A stretch of DNA of 64,000 nucleotides from Ascidia mentula (Eukaryota > Chordata > Ascidiacea > Phlebobranchia > Ascidiidae): positions 186,001-250,000 of the forward strand of contig OX387198.1 of assembly GCA_947561715.1 (NCBI GenBank), in the 5' to 3' direction. The translations under genes were made by a program, and so were the position numbers. Positions 32,501-41,900 of this stretch are shown here, piece after piece; within the stretch, counting starts at the first letter, position 1, and each line of letters begins with the position of its first letter. The notes under the pieces are model-generated. The model made no database searches. It saw only the letters and a program-made list of their open reading frames with translations, and was not told the DNA's origin.

Positions 32501-33049
32501 TAGTAAAACGATTTATTTTGGGGTTTCAATTCCATATTTCAAACTCCACACTCCTAAGCTGGAGCCTAAATTAGTTTTTCCAGGCAGTCCTCTTAATCAA
32601 TAATTTAAAGCTTGCATGGTTTGTAATGGATGAAGGTTTCACGGTGAATCACTTTCAATATGACAAGTTTAGAAATGGGAAACATTTGATAACTTGCTCT
32701 TACTTCAAAACTTGTTTTCTTCTGGATTTACTTTTCAGCTTTTCTCAAAAGGTCGATAAAAGTTGACACAGACCCCATATCGAACATGGCCGATGTCTTT
32801 CTCAGTCAGTGTGAAAACAAACGACGATGTGTCTTCATGGAGAATCTGATTAGGTCTGTGGAAATACAAGATGTAAAAATTGTTACCCTTCGTTTTGAAA
32901 TGAAAAAGATTTTACTGCAACAATATTCATAATAAATATAAGTAAATTTGCATGTTTACCTTCTGCATACATTAACACAACCTTCAGGTTGACAGAAGTA
33001 ACAAACATCATCAGAAAAAGTAAAATCAGAATAATCTTTCTCTGGGTAT
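20416..33049 (-). CDS. MADD: MADD, Rab3 GEF with DENN and death domains
   Basis: Twenty-eight exons on the minus strand code a protein aligned by eye with vertebrate MADD/DENN. Order: uDENN (32960-33049, then 32739-32855 with [20 protein letters not shown]), acidic insert, DENN core (30520-30682, 29997-30128, 28375-28620), dDENN (27827-27990, 27560-27685, 27395-27504), long Ser-rich linker, a conserved helical segment (25640-25798, 25363-25516), death-domain region (21628-21760, 21385-21576) and C-terminal PH-like region. The family activates Rab3 and Rab27 by GDP/GTP exchange and binds TNF receptor 1. The first exon (vertebrate CPRLLDYLVIVG) and the final ~70 residues were not found. Nearly all junction phases agree; one small exon seems missing between 23534 and 22246. 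Confidence 0.95.
20685..20745 (-). CDS. MADD: MADD exon: [18 protein letters not shown]
   Basis: A 61-bp exon with acceptor TTTTCACTCAG and donor AACG|GTGATT, within the C-terminal PH-like region (vertebrate CRELYYCVKDSMERAAAR). Confidence 0.93.
20811..20953. mobile_element. 143-bp MITE with inverted MADD exon fragment
   Basis: Perfect 20-bp inverted repeats, TGTAACATAGAAATCTGTGC, at 20811-20830 and 20934-20953. The interior segment 20889-20922 is a 33/34 match, inverted, to the MADD exon at 21484-21517. It lies in the MADD intron between 20745 and 21034, so the pre-mRNA carries exon sequence and its complement. The exon is host sequence (it aligns with vertebrate MADD), so the element most likely captured it. 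Confidence 0.85.
21034..21198 (-). CDS. MADD: MADD exon: [20 protein letters not shown]
   Basis: A 165-bp exon, phase 0 at both ends, coding [20 protein letters not shown] then [20 protein letters not shown] and ending LNKFYTKK. Very close to vertebrate MADD; part of the C-terminal PH-like region. Confidence 0.96.
21385..21576 (-). CDS. MADD: MADD exon: death-domain end and PH-like start
   Basis: A 192-bp exon coding [34 protein letters not shown], and then [26 protein letters not shown]. Acceptor CATGTTCAG, donor GAG|GTTACT. The segment 21484-21517 has an inverted copy in the next intron but one (20889-20922). Confidence 0.96.
21628..21760 (-). CDS. MADD: MADD exon: death-domain core
   Basis: Codes [20 protein letters not shown] then [20 protein letters not shown] and DIKRK, matching vertebrate [19 protein letters not shown]. 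The upstream boundary of the tail duplication falls inside this exon near 21674. Confidence 0.95.
22125..22246 (-). CDS. MADD: MADD exon: [15 protein letters not shown]
   Basis: Codes [20 protein letters not shown] then [20 protein letters not shown]. Acceptor TTTTCCCACAG, donor AAAG|GTAAAA. It starts in phase 0 while the exon at 23534 ends in phase 1, so a small exon between them (vertebrate MWDQLEDAAMETFSIS) was missed or lost. Confidence 0.93.
23534..23669 (-). CDS. MADD: MADD exon: [11 protein letters not shown]
   Basis: Codes [20 protein letters not shown], then an acidic stretch and [14 protein letters not shown], equivalent to vertebrate QRVYLYEGLLG. Acceptor ACTTTGCAG. Confidence 0.9.
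23868..23938 (-). CDS. MADD: MADD linker exon
   Basis: A 71-bp exon coding [23 protein letters not shown]. Phases fit both neighbours and the splice sites are clear (CAATTTCAG; GAT|GTATGG). Low-complexity linker, so the call rests on phase and position. Confidence 0.7.
24067..24325. mobile_element. hAT-type MITE in MADD intron
   Basis: Ends CAATGGTTTCCAA and, read inward from the right, CAATGGTTCCCAG. Flanking 8-mers TTTTACAC and TTTTATAA match at 6 of 8 positions, consistent with an aged hAT-type target duplication. Confidence 0.65.
24879..25019 (-). CDS. MADD: MADD linker exon
   Basis: Codes [20 protein letters not shown], then a Pro/Thr-rich stretch ending ETQSLAEDT. Enters and leaves in phase 1, fitting the exons at 25363 and 23868. 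Sequence is low-complexity; supported by phase and splice sites. Confidence 0.75.
25363..25516 (-). CDS. MADD: MADD exon: [20 protein letters not shown]
   Basis: Codes [37 protein letters not shown] and [14 protein letters not shown], matching vertebrate VYKGMLDLLKC...[22 protein letters not shown]. Confidence 0.96.
25640..25798 (-). CDS. MADD: MADD exon: [16 protein letters not shown]
   Basis: Codes [20 protein letters not shown], then [20 protein letters not shown]; vertebrate [25 protein letters not shown]. 53 codons, phase 0 at both ends. Confidence 0.96.
26114..26256 (-). CDS. MADD: MADD exon ending DNQQFLK
   Basis: Codes [20 protein letters not shown] and ends [10 protein letters not shown], which aligns with vertebrate SENQQFLK just before the EVVHSVLDG block. 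Acceptor TTCCTTGCAG. Confidence 0.88.
26377..26562 (-). CDS. MADD: MADD Ser-rich linker exon
   Basis: Codes [20 protein letters not shown], a Ser/Thr-rich run, and [10 protein letters not shown], similar to vertebrate TPFPSLK. Phase 1 at both ends. Confidence 0.85.
26657..26711 (-). CDS. MADD: MADD small linker exon
   Basis: A 55-bp exon coding [18 protein letters not shown], phases 0 to 1, splice sites TTTTTGTAG and CAAG|GTATTG. Supported by phase and position only. Confidence 0.7.
26773..26915 (-). CDS. MADD: MADD acidic linker exon
   Basis: Codes [20 protein letters not shown] and continues to CEKEPDQK. Fits neighbours by phase; resembles the acidic Ser-rich region after the dDENN domain in the family. 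Confidence 0.75.
27132..27299 (-). CDS. MADD: MADD exon: [14 protein letters not shown]
   Basis: Codes [20 protein letters not shown], then [20 protein letters not shown]; vertebrate MFDPALIGDKPKWYAHQL. End of the dDENN region. Confidence 0.94.
27395..27504 (-). CDS. MADD: MADD exon: [12 protein letters not shown]
   Basis: Codes [20 protein letters not shown] and [16 protein letters not shown]; vertebrate [21 protein letters not shown]. dDENN region. Confidence 0.95.
27560..27685 (-). CDS. MADD: MADD exon: [15 protein letters not shown]
   Basis: Codes [20 protein letters not shown] and [20 protein letters not shown]; vertebrate VAMVRFFNSANVLQ...[14 protein letters not shown]. dDENN region; phases 2 to 2. 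Confidence 0.96.
27827..27990 (-). CDS. MADD: MADD exon: [18 protein letters not shown]
   Basis: Codes [20 protein letters not shown] and ends [18 protein letters not shown], the hallmark MADD block at the start of dDENN. Confidence 0.97.
28180..28260 (-). CDS. MADD: MADD exon: [18 protein letters not shown]
   Basis: 27 codons, phase 0 at both ends, matching vertebrate APTNAEVLPILPEPESLELKKHLKQ. Confidence 0.94.
28375..28620 (-). CDS. MADD: MADD exon: DENN core
   Basis: 82 codons coding [40 protein letters not shown] and [20 protein letters not shown]. This is the most conserved stretch of the DENN domain, the Rab-binding module. Confidence 0.98.
28621..29996 (-). other. Longest MADD intron
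   Basis: A 1.38-kb intron between two DENN-core exons. No exon, MITE with clear ends, or RNA gene seen. Open frames here are short and incidental. Confidence 0.6.
29997..30128 (-). CDS. MADD: MADD exon: [19 protein letters not shown]
   Basis: 44 codons coding [20 protein letters not shown] and [20 protein letters not shown]; vertebrate [27 protein letters not shown]. Confidence 0.97.
30520..30682 (-). CDS. MADD: MADD exon: [15 protein letters not shown]
   Basis: Codes [20 protein letters not shown] and [20 protein letters not shown]; vertebrate [23 protein letters not shown]. Early DENN. Confidence 0.95.
30918..31004 (-). CDS. MADD: MADD exon: [15 protein letters not shown]
   Basis: Codes [20 protein letters not shown] and ends GGKHSDR; vertebrate CLYTLKRLVDCCSER. 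Confidence 0.9.
31588..31696 (-). CDS. MADD: MADD exon: [16 protein letters not shown]
   Basis: Codes [20 protein letters not shown] and [15 protein letters not shown]; vertebrate LTSLCVLSHYPFFSTFRE, the end of uDENN. The basic stretch before it is also a family feature. Confidence 0.94.
31928..32100 (-). CDS. MADD: MADD acidic insert exon
   Basis: Codes [20 protein letters not shown], then Ser-rich sequence to LSSLDKSRG. Corresponds to the variable Ser-rich insert inside the family's uDENN. The donor (AGAG|GTCGTT) is chosen by phase and is weak. Confidence 0.8.
32739..32855 (-). CDS. MADD: MADD exon: [20 protein letters not shown]
   Basis: Codes [20 protein letters not shown] and [18 protein letters not shown]; vertebrate [29 protein letters not shown]. 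Acceptor TTTCCACAG is good. At the 3' end the phase-fitting junction reads AAAAG|CTGAAA, with no GT at the expected donor. Confidence 0.93.
32960..33049 (-). CDS. MADD: MADD exon: [11 protein letters not shown] (most 5' exon found)
   Basis: Codes [20 protein letters not shown] and [10 protein letters not shown]; vertebrate [28 protein letters not shown]. Phase 2 at both ends, so a start exon must lie further upstream; none was recognised before gene B begins at 33753. Confidence 0.93.
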
Positions 33050-33559
33050 CTGGAACACAAGTTGTAAAACAGCTTGACCTTTTCAAACAGAATTGTAATT
33101 GATTGTACAAGCATAAGTGTCTACATGATCTAACAACAGCACAGTGTCAGAAAAATACCTAAAATGAAATACAAGTTTATAAATACAAGCAATTCAATAT
33201 ATTCAGAATAAAACTTTCCAAATTTGTTTCTTCCCGGGTCACATGTTCATTTGTTCCGCTTCATTGACTTCGTTTATTATTTCTATATTTTCGTTATTTC
33301 AAGGACAAGTTCGGTATAAAGTGACCATTTTTGCCAAACTAGTTTATAATCTTAAATAAATTTGAAAAAATGTATCTCCTGTCGTATTAATCTTGGTAGC
33401 TTTGAATTGAAAAAGAAAGAATTGTAATCAGTGTTCTACAGCAATGCCTAACTCCGTCTGCATCCTTTGTTCCGTTTCCAGTTGTTTGGGGAATTTGGTC
33501 TGGAAATACGCGTGCTACACTTTATACAGCGAAAAACTTAACAATACCACACACAAAAA

Positions 33560-33752
33560 TCCTCGGACGTTCGCTTGTCCTTGAGGTGGAATGTAAACGG
33601 AGGAAATTCGATATTCCTCCTAACGACGGAAGCTCGAGAACGATTGAGTTCCACAAGAGAGTGTGCGTAGCGTACGTGTAGACTGCTTTGGTGTTTTAAG
33701 TCTGAAAGTTACATTTGCATATTTGTAAACAGATTACTCGGCTCACACAATC
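33560..33752 (+). promoter_or_regulatory. Gene B upstream region with octamer
   Basis: Conserved with 54030-54217 in front of gene C, most strongly over the last 120 bp. Both carry TCTGAAAGTTACATTTGCAT, including the POU octamer ATTTGCAT at 33713-33720 (54178-54185 in C), then ATTTGTAAACAG just before the start codon region. Conservation between paralogs may reflect recent duplication rather than function. The AAACAG could also be an acceptor for a 5' UTR intron or a trans-spliced leader. Confidence 0.45.
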
Positions 33753-33770
33753 ATGGAAATTCATTCAGAT
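33753..33770 (+). CDS. Gene B exon 1 (MEIHSD)
   Basis: ATG followed by five codons (MEIHSD) and donor GAT|GTAAGT, phase 0. The same exon with the same upstream sequence begins gene C at 54218-54235. Phase 0 matches the start of exon 2 at 36402. It lies 704 bp from the last recognised MADD exon and points the other way. Confidence 0.65.
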
Positions 33771-36401
33771 GTAAGTAATGCATGCTTAGAAACATAGAAA
33801 TCCTTGTATATGTTACCTAACTCTTACAATACTTGTAGTTAACGTCTAAGCAAAGTTCTTGCATATTTATAGGCTACCTAATACGCAATAATATGAATTT
33901 TTAAACATTATCTGCTAATTTCAACAGATACCTATGTTGACTTAACTTAACAAGCAGATCCGTGATTAGTTTTTCCAGCGCATACCCAGCTAATTCATGA
34001 AAACATATAACTGTGCATATTGGATTGCTTCACTAACGTTTGCAGTTATTTTCACATTAAAATACGGTAATTCGAACGTGCAATGCTATACGCATATACT
34101 TTATAATAGAGCAAAAATTCTGTCGCTTGTTTTGTAACAAACTGTGCTGGTTTGAATTAAGATGGTAAAGACTTATTTCAATAGCAATATAAGACAGAGG
34201 TCAAATCAATGAGACAGAACGCAGTGAAATCAGATGCTTCGTATTAAGTTGCCGCTACCGACGCAAGGCTTTTGTGCACCCTGTGGAAAAATACAATTGT
34301 TTCCCACTTTTTTCTTTTTCTCTTGTGTTGATAATTTCGTGTGATCCAATCGTATCTGGAATCGCCATTGTTGACGTCACTGAATGAAAGCGAAGATATT
34401 CGAATGTGTTTGTCGTTTGGTGAATTGAGACGCCGTATTGTTGTTTGTCGCGTTTCGCTAAACTGTCTCTGGTTTCTTAATCACCATTTTGAGCGCATCC
34501 AAGATAATAATTATTAGGCCCTTGCATTCTCCCCTACCGAGTTTGTCAGCCTTGAACAATAAACGTTGTGGGTGAAGAAAGGGTAAAAAAGAGAACGAAC
34601 GAGAAGTTTCTGGAAAGATAGACTGAGGAACAACGCACAAAAAAGCACACGGAAAATACACGATGACGTTTTGCATATTTGGTGGTTTAAACTTTTTTGT
34701 AAAGTTGTTTATACTTTGTGCGCATTTGAAAACACAATATGACGCATGCAAGAAATACACAAACATAAAAAATGCGAAATTCATTTTTCATGGTAAAAAG
34801 TAGCATAGGTTCGTGAACACCACCTGGCAACAACGTTTGTTTTGTTAGGTTTGGCTGTGACGTGTTTATGGGCGTCGTTTAGTTCGACAGTCTCTGCGGG
34901 AGGTACTAGAGCTACTGGAGCTGAGAGGTGCTGGAGCGGGCGCGAAACTGCACATATCATTGTCGCAGTGTCACCGTATCGAAACCAAATAACAAAGAAA
35001 GTATTTTTAGTACTCGATGTTGTATGACGTAGAATAGGATTTGGACTAAGACGAATAAATTAAACTTAAAATTACACCCAAGCAAGGGTTATGACCGAAT
35101 CCACAACCGAGATAACAAGAATGGAATTTGTGCATCATTTTCGATAGAATTGAAGGGACGCTGATGTCGGCGGCTTTAGTTTGCTTAATAGAATGTTCAT
35201 CCGGACAGTCATAGTGTGGAATCGGTGGCCACACAAAAATCTGTCTGTTGACAAGCATTCGCCTCATTGCACTTGATATATTCCACGTTTGATGACTTAT
35301 TGAATCATTAAGAGCTTGAACCGAGGAACAATAACTTACGACTTGGTAGTGACCATCTTTTGTAAATTGTTATGAACCAATTTGTTGTTTGTCGTTACGA
35401 TTGTATCAATTAATTGATCAAATTTTCGTTGCTAAATAATGCTCTTCTGGTAAAATTTTCCCATCCACAGAAACGAACAATTTCATATGAGACATTCAGT
35501 TGCTGCAGGTTGTTTTTCATTTATGATATGTTGAAAAATCACTTGGGCTCCAAATTAAGCCTGCCGGTGATCTCTTTCTTCAGTAGTTTTCGCTAAATCA
35601 GGTCTGTACACTGTAAAGAGTGCTCTCACGTCTCCCTTCTTTGCTTTCTTCTTAGTCCAGATACATTTAGGCACAGCGCAGTAAGTTCCTGGCATTGTTA
35701 TTAACTGTCTTTACTAAAAAGAAACAAAGTCAAAAGAAATTTTCAACAACGTTTTGGTATTTTTAAAATTTTTTCAACCACACAGACAACAAAACCGCAC
35801 CATGAGTGCCAGTGTTTGGTTGAATGAGCAAAGATACACGGCTGTTGCCAGGGCGATTTTCAGCGTGTTTCAGGCAGTTCTAGTGTGGTTTTCAGGGTTT
35901 CTAGTCGGGCAGTCAATTGGTAAAGGGTGCTGTTGAAAATCTTCCAAAATATTGAGGTGGATTTTGTGGATGAATTACAGAAATTCCACTCTATTTGTGA
36001 TTTTCTGTTAGATTTTCACGTCTTATCGACATATTCTGGTCCAAATTATTTGAGCGACAACTACCTTAATCGTTCTATTTCGGGCTAAAAAAGCAGAAAA
36101 ACATGTAGGTTTGTTTTGTGAAAAAATGAATCACAGAAAGTACCCTCCATTTGCAACAAAGTAAAGTCACTAACCCTCCTCTACACAATGCAATCAGAAT
36201 TAGTTGTCTCATAACTGTTTTTGCCCAACCCAACTATTTTGATGACTTATTTTACAACTTAATTGAATGATGGAAATCAGAATCAGATAAAATTATTGCA
36301 GAATAATATTGGGAGTAGTTTGTGTTATTAACACAGGACAGAATATTCGTGCGTTAATTTGAAATATAATTTGTGTTGATGTTGCATTTATTTCTGTGCA
36401 G
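33771..36401 (+). other. Gene B intron 1
   Basis: No coding exon recognised. About 35800-36250 is a strongly diverged relative of the TTAA-type MITE family (CAGGGCGATTTTCAGCGTGT occurs near 35848 and near 17830). A MADD start exon could be hidden here on the minus strand but I did not find one. Confidence 0.5.
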
Positions 36402-36465
36402 AATCCGAAGCTTCAGTCGGACAAGTTTGGCGAACATGAACAAGTGGATGGATCAGAAAGCAATG
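36402..36465 (+). CDS. Gene B exon 2
   Basis: 64-bp exon reading NPKLQSDKFGEHEQVDGSES, phase 0 start, phase 1 end, same splice sites as 622-685 and 55395-55458. Confidence 0.75.
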
Positions 36466-36511
36466 GTAAAGTTTGGATATCACTGTGTGTTGTTTCTGTA
36501 AAACTCTACAC

Positions 36512-37128
36512 TTGTGTTTGCCAACCTGTGGTACGCGACGGCATTCCAGGTGGTTTGCGAGCACCTTTCCATAATTAGCCGATATAGTTCGAATTTAAAA
36601 AATCGTAAGTGATCTCGGTCGACTGCCAGTGCTAAAGCCTGCTTGTGTTTTCTTGCTGTAGATTACTGAATTAAAAACTACGTGAACAGACTTATTTATT
36701 CATGGAAACACACGTTTGCAATGCCAGGCGGCGTAAAGTTTAATTTGTTCCAACTAGAATTTATCACGTGACTGAATTGCAGCGAATTAACTATCAGAAG
36801 ACCGTGTGAACGTAACAGCGCCATGGCGAGAATAATAGCAGGCAGAGAGTCTGTCGAAGGATTAAGAATGGGCGTTTTATAACGAAGTGTCAGAAAAAAT
36901 GTGTCGTCCAGCAAGATGCAAGAAAGCTTGTGGTAGCTCTTGCAGGAAAGCTTAACTCCGCCTTCATCCTTTGGTCCGTATGTGTTCCAAATGTATGAAG
37001 AATTAAGTAGGGAAACACGCGTGTTGCCACAATCCCCTAGGTTACTTTGTAACACTTAACTAGGTGGTACGCGTCGAAATTGTTCACCTCCAAGTGGTAT
37101 GCAACCATATAAAGGTTGGGAATCACTG
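36512..37128. mobile_element. hAT-type element in gene B intron 2
   Basis: 617-bp insertion with ends TTGTGTTTGCCAACC and, read inward from the right, CAGTGATTCCCAACC. Flanking 8-mers CTCTACAC (36504-36511) and CACTACAC (37129-37136) agree at 7 of 8 positions. Genes A (724-731) and C (55496-55505) have the uninterrupted site, so the insertion is specific to gene B. No transposase was recognised. Confidence 0.85.
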
Positions 37129-37229
37129 CACTACACAGTGGACTATGATCCAATATTTCTATTTTATTTAACTTTCACCACTAAATCCTACATTTGTTGA
37201 AAAATATTAAAACTGGATTAAATTTCAAG

Positions 37230-37349
37230 TGACAGCAAGAAGTGGAGAGAGTGAAATTCCATCAGTTGATGACGCATCGCCCGAAACTACCACTGTTGTT
37301 AAGGTACAACAGCAAGGAAATGTTGAGCAAAGTTCACCACAGGAAACAG
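37230..37349 (+). CDS. Gene B exon 3
   Basis: 120-bp exon, phase 1 at both ends: VTARSGESEIPSVDDASPET then TTVVKVQQQGNVEQSSPQET. Acceptor AAATTTCAAG, donor ACAG|GTAAAA. Acidic and low-complexity. The segment KVQQQ recurs in the gene C exon at 58129. Genes A and C keep only the first bases of this exon (near 822 and 55598). Confidence 0.6.
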
Positions 37350-38370
37350 GTAAAATAATATAACTGAACCTCAAGTAGTTTGTACATGCAAATATGTTGG
37401 GTGTAGTTGATAATTGTAGAGCATGTGGTGGCGTACGGCACAAGAGCAATGAAATAACAAACCTATGGTTGAACACTCAAGCATTGTAGTTTAATACAAA
37501 CTGAGCAGACACTAAATTGTTTTTAGGTTAGTTTACTATTAACTTTAATTCCAACTCTCTATCTCTAAAATGGGTTTCTTTGTCAAGTTTTATTGCTGTT
37601 GTACTTTTTGCCGACATGCCCGTGTGTACAACCTCAGTCTGTGATGTCACAATGACGTCATTGATTGTGTGTTTGTACGGCTTGTCCCTACTTTAATGGT
37701 GATGTATTTTGGTGGTTTCCCCACTTTGGGAGCATACTTTAAACTCTTATACTCTAGGGTTTTTCCACTTATACCCAAAATGTGTTCATATTAACTGTGA
37801 ACTTGGTTAATTTGTTTGGTAACTTGCTTCATGCTTCACTGCCCATCTGAAAGATGTTTGCAGACCATGGTTGAAGGCATCATGTGGGTTCTGGTTGGGT
37901 TGTCCCTGGCTAAAAACATACATCGCTCTATTAACGTCACTGATTGAAACATCCACTTTTGCCACAAAATGTTTGAGTAAATGAAATATCAAGAAGTTTG
38001 GTATAACTGGGTTAGGGATTATTTCAATCTACACGTCCAACAAATTGCTCCATTATTTTGTTAAATATTCTGAGATTTATGATAACATGTTGTAATTTAA
38101 ACTAACGCCCACGTAAGTTTAGAGAAAGCAGTGGTTTATGCACACCAAGTGTAAGTTCAGTACAAACATATAAATATGACAATCTTTCAATCTTTTAATT
38201 TGTTTGTTTGTTGAAACTTTTTTCTGATGCTTTTACTGGTTGATGATACGACTCCATAGCTCCACCTTGTGGAAGCACTAACCCAAACTTTTCCTCAAAG
38301 TATTTATTCCCAGCATATGTTGGTGTTGCAGCAAGTCCATGATTTCATTGACAACAATTGTGTTTTAAAG

Positions 38371-38472
38371 AAACAAGTGGGAGAGATCGATCCTCAGCAC
38401 TTGATGATGTCACCGACGACCAACTGAGTTTTGAATCTACATCGGGACAAACTGATCATCTCCAACACACAG
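38371..38472 (+). CDS. Gene B exon 4 (102-bp cassette)
   Basis: Phase 1 at both ends: ETSGRDRSSALDDVTDDQLS then FESTSGQTDHLQHT. Donor ACAG|GTTAGG. The same cassette with about 200 bp of preceding intron is present three times in gene C (55805-55906, 56091-56852 in expanded form, 57435-57536), showing tandem exon duplication. Confidence 0.65.
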
Positions 38473-38582
38473 GTTAGGAAAACATTGAGATATTTCATTT
38501 GGTGCCCAACGGATGACAGTGATTTGTATAATCACCACAAAGTGTGAGTGTTTGCCTGGACTTAGGTTCGACACTTACCAAG

Positions 38583-38993
38583 TTAAGTACATATTTGGAA
38601 CATATCAGGTAAACTGGCGTCGCAGCCAAGCTAGGTCAGCCATTTTTTCCGACAAGTTAAAGTGAAATATTAAAAATCAAGCTCCCGGTGAGGTTTGAAC
38701 TCACAACCATGAACTTTCCAAAACTGTCTGCAAGTATTTTTCGTGCGTCATCAGACGATGTATGTGATTAGGCGAAATATATATCGAAGACGTTTCAATT
38801 AACCAAACACTTTACACATGAAAGTAGTTAAACCTCATACACAAGTTTTGCTATCTCAAAGTTTCATCAACAAGCGTAGATTAAATATTTAAAAACTGGT
38901 GTAATATCAGTGGATTCAGGAGTAATGTAGGACTGCCATTAAAAATTAACATTTCGTACAAATTGTCACCGATATTTACAACACATGAACCCA
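38583..38993. repeat. Partial copy of block edge, left of Polinton fossil
   Basis: Matches 880-1270 and, over its last ~280 bp (38713-38993), also 42649-42926. The Polinton fossil is therefore flanked by two direct copies of the same host sequence. It contains the tRNA-like unit described at 905-1035. Confidence 0.8.
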
Positions 38994-41900
38994 TCGCGCC
39001 CATAAGCATACGTCGTTTGCCTTTCAAGATACCGTGTTCCTCGGCGAAATCGGACATGAGAGGGCCGACATAGGCGCGACCCACCTCAGCAGACTTAAAA
39101 ATTGGACTAAAGTCGGCATATGTTTGCCATAATTCGCTGGGGACGTATATGTCACACTCCACGGCTCCTGATTTGATTCCAACCAGCAATGTTTGTTGGG
39201 TTATCGTCGGCTGCAGACGTGAATGCGGCTTGGGTCATGCAGCTGGAAACGCGTGAATGCGCGGATCTTCTCTCTTCACCCGATTCCATTCACACTCGTA
39301 AATCTCCTTAAGATTTTGACCGAGACCGCGAAGATATGAAGAGATTTGCAAAGTCTTTTCACGAATCTCCACCGTGCGTTCAGGGTCGTTGAAAGCAAAT
39401 CTGTCGCTGCATCGAACGCACCGGTGCCAATAACATCCGTGAAAATTGTACACGGTGTTCGACTCACCGGCATAACCGTCAAGCGGGACACGCTTCCGCC
39501 CAAGACGTGTTCACCTCGGTTCATTTGCCGTTCAATACGGACTCGATCGACAACCGCCAAGCCAACCATTCGTCCGCTAGGAGGCCAAAACGCCGTTTTT
39601 TTCGTCAAGTATGGTGACGTCATAAGGCCCAACAAGCATGGCCTGACGTATAATGGAGATATAATGAATTCGCTTCCCAACCAATAACAGCCTTGCACAA
39701 TAAGGCGTCTTGACCTAATTCCAACGCGCGAATTCGCTTTTCGTCGCGTTTGTGAAAACGGGAAAATATAATCTCTCGGCCACCTCGCAGATTATCTCGT
39801 ATCAGATGGAATACGTGCTTGTGTCGCCGGGGAAATAACGCAAAGCATACGTCATCGTTGGTCTCAATCATATCACGTATAGCGGGTTTTGTGACACGTC
39901 GTTTCGATGCCCGTGCGCCAACGAGCTGAGATTTCGCATGGCTTCAACGAATGGAGTGACATCCAGCATGTTGTAATGAATAAGAAAGTCCTTCAGTGTA
40001 GATATGTTCCGTTCCTTCCACACGCGTAAACAACCGTCTTAGACCTCTTGAGAAATGCCTTTACACTTTAGCTTGCTGAAAAAGACCTCTTTCGGCGGTA
40101 AACAACGCAAGTTTAACTTGGCGAAGTCGTCGAGAAGCTCGTACGGGGGAAACACCTTTAGATTTTTGACAAATGATTTCAAAAAATTGGCGTAGGTCAC
40201 ATTCGGCGCAGTGTAATTTCTCGCGTCGAGTAAATCGCTTGGTTTGAACGCTTAGGAAGTTGTTGGCTTTCATTGCAACGATAGTGATATTATCTCTCTT
40301 GCAACGATCGAATGAAACATTTTCGAGTCATTGGAATATCGTAGAGAGTCGAATTGTATCACGGGAATGTTTTGCAGATATTATAGAAAATCGTTTCGCA
40401 ACCATTGATATGGATGTTCGCCCTGTCCGGGGTGAGCGCCTGTTTTACTTTGGCTTCTAGCAGGGGAAACACCCTATGAAAGCGATTGCGCATCAAACGC
40501 ACCGCTTTGTAATGTATTTGACCAAGGTAATCTATGAACCTGTCAATCAACTCTTGCGGTTGGCCTGTTGTGACGAAACACTCGCCTTGTTCGAACCCAG
40601 CTGCACACGTCAACGTTAAGAGGAATGTGTACAGCTTGGCATCAAAAGATCCAGGTAATCTATGAACCTGTCAATCAACTCTTGCGGTAATGTGTACAGC
40701 TTGGCATTCCGTTTTATCCGTTCGTTTGGAATAATTATGCTGACTCAGCATCGCCTCGAAGTCATAGCAAATCACAAATGGATAAAAGCGATGTTGCGGC
40801 GGTAAGTCAATGCCGCACAGTTTCAAGCGTTCGAAAATCGTTGGTCTGATGGAAAATGCGCCACTTGGTCTCACGTGTGACAAGAGAACACGTTTTCTGG
40901 TGCTGTTCACAGCGGTCAGCCCGAGTAAAGGTTACTTTGCACATCGGGCAAGCAAAGTTCGATGCGTAGGTAGGAAAATCCGTGATGAGACAGAAATGAT
41001 TGTTTGTTAAATCCAGGTTCATGATCGTTGTGCGCTTTTTCCGTTGAACACTTCGGTAAAATATCGCACGCCCCACGGCGCTTTTGGCCTTAAGACCTTG
41101 ATATTTAAACCAAAGCACGCTTCAATTTGAGGTAGAGCACTCAAGCTCACACCTCGGAAACTATCAACACATTTTTCGCCTGGGAATTTCCGACAAAGCT
41201 CGGTGGCGATGCGACCAAGGCCACGATTGCATGATTGTATTAAGGTCGCTGTAAACTTCATGGTTCTTTATCGTGACGTTACACTATTGCGTATCGCGCG
41301 GTCACCTTGCATTGGTTTTAAAGCTTTCGAATGACTGAAGTAAATCAAATAAACCGAGCTTCTCGAGCGACTGCGATATTTCGCTTGAGCGCGCCACGGT
41401 TGGAATATGCGGTTGGCCGGCGTTGCACGGAATGCCGTCTTGTGTGCCGCTCGCAAGCATGTTTTGCAAAGCAATCGGTGATTTCTGAGGGCTGCGACAA
41501 ATGCAATGACTCCATTCAATTGTAGTAATTATGTGAAAAAAGTACTACCTGAAGTCGCTCACGCGTGACGTCTCCGCGGACGCCGGTTCGTTTCGCGTTT
41601 TTGGCAACGCGTTTGACGAGCCAAGATTATTCAATGCGTCATTGTATTGCCCACTAATATCTTCCATTGCCCCGAATCTCGGAAACGTATGACTCTGATT
41701 CCGTTCGGAGTAGTCCCCGATACAGCGATCTGGACGCATGTAAAACCCAATGCGATTACAAAGCGTCCCCAAACAGTTAAACCAAGATAATAACACTGCT
41801 CTACGCCAGTTCCATGCAGGCAATCACCACTTTCGTCGTACATTTATAGCGACAAAGCCATTTGTTTTTTTGCTGGGTTTGAACTTTTCTCTTCCCTGTT

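Noticed and set aside
36696-37055. 119-residue minus-strand frame inside the gene B hAT-type element
   Set aside because: No transposase motif recognised; could be incidental in a 617-bp non-autonomous element.
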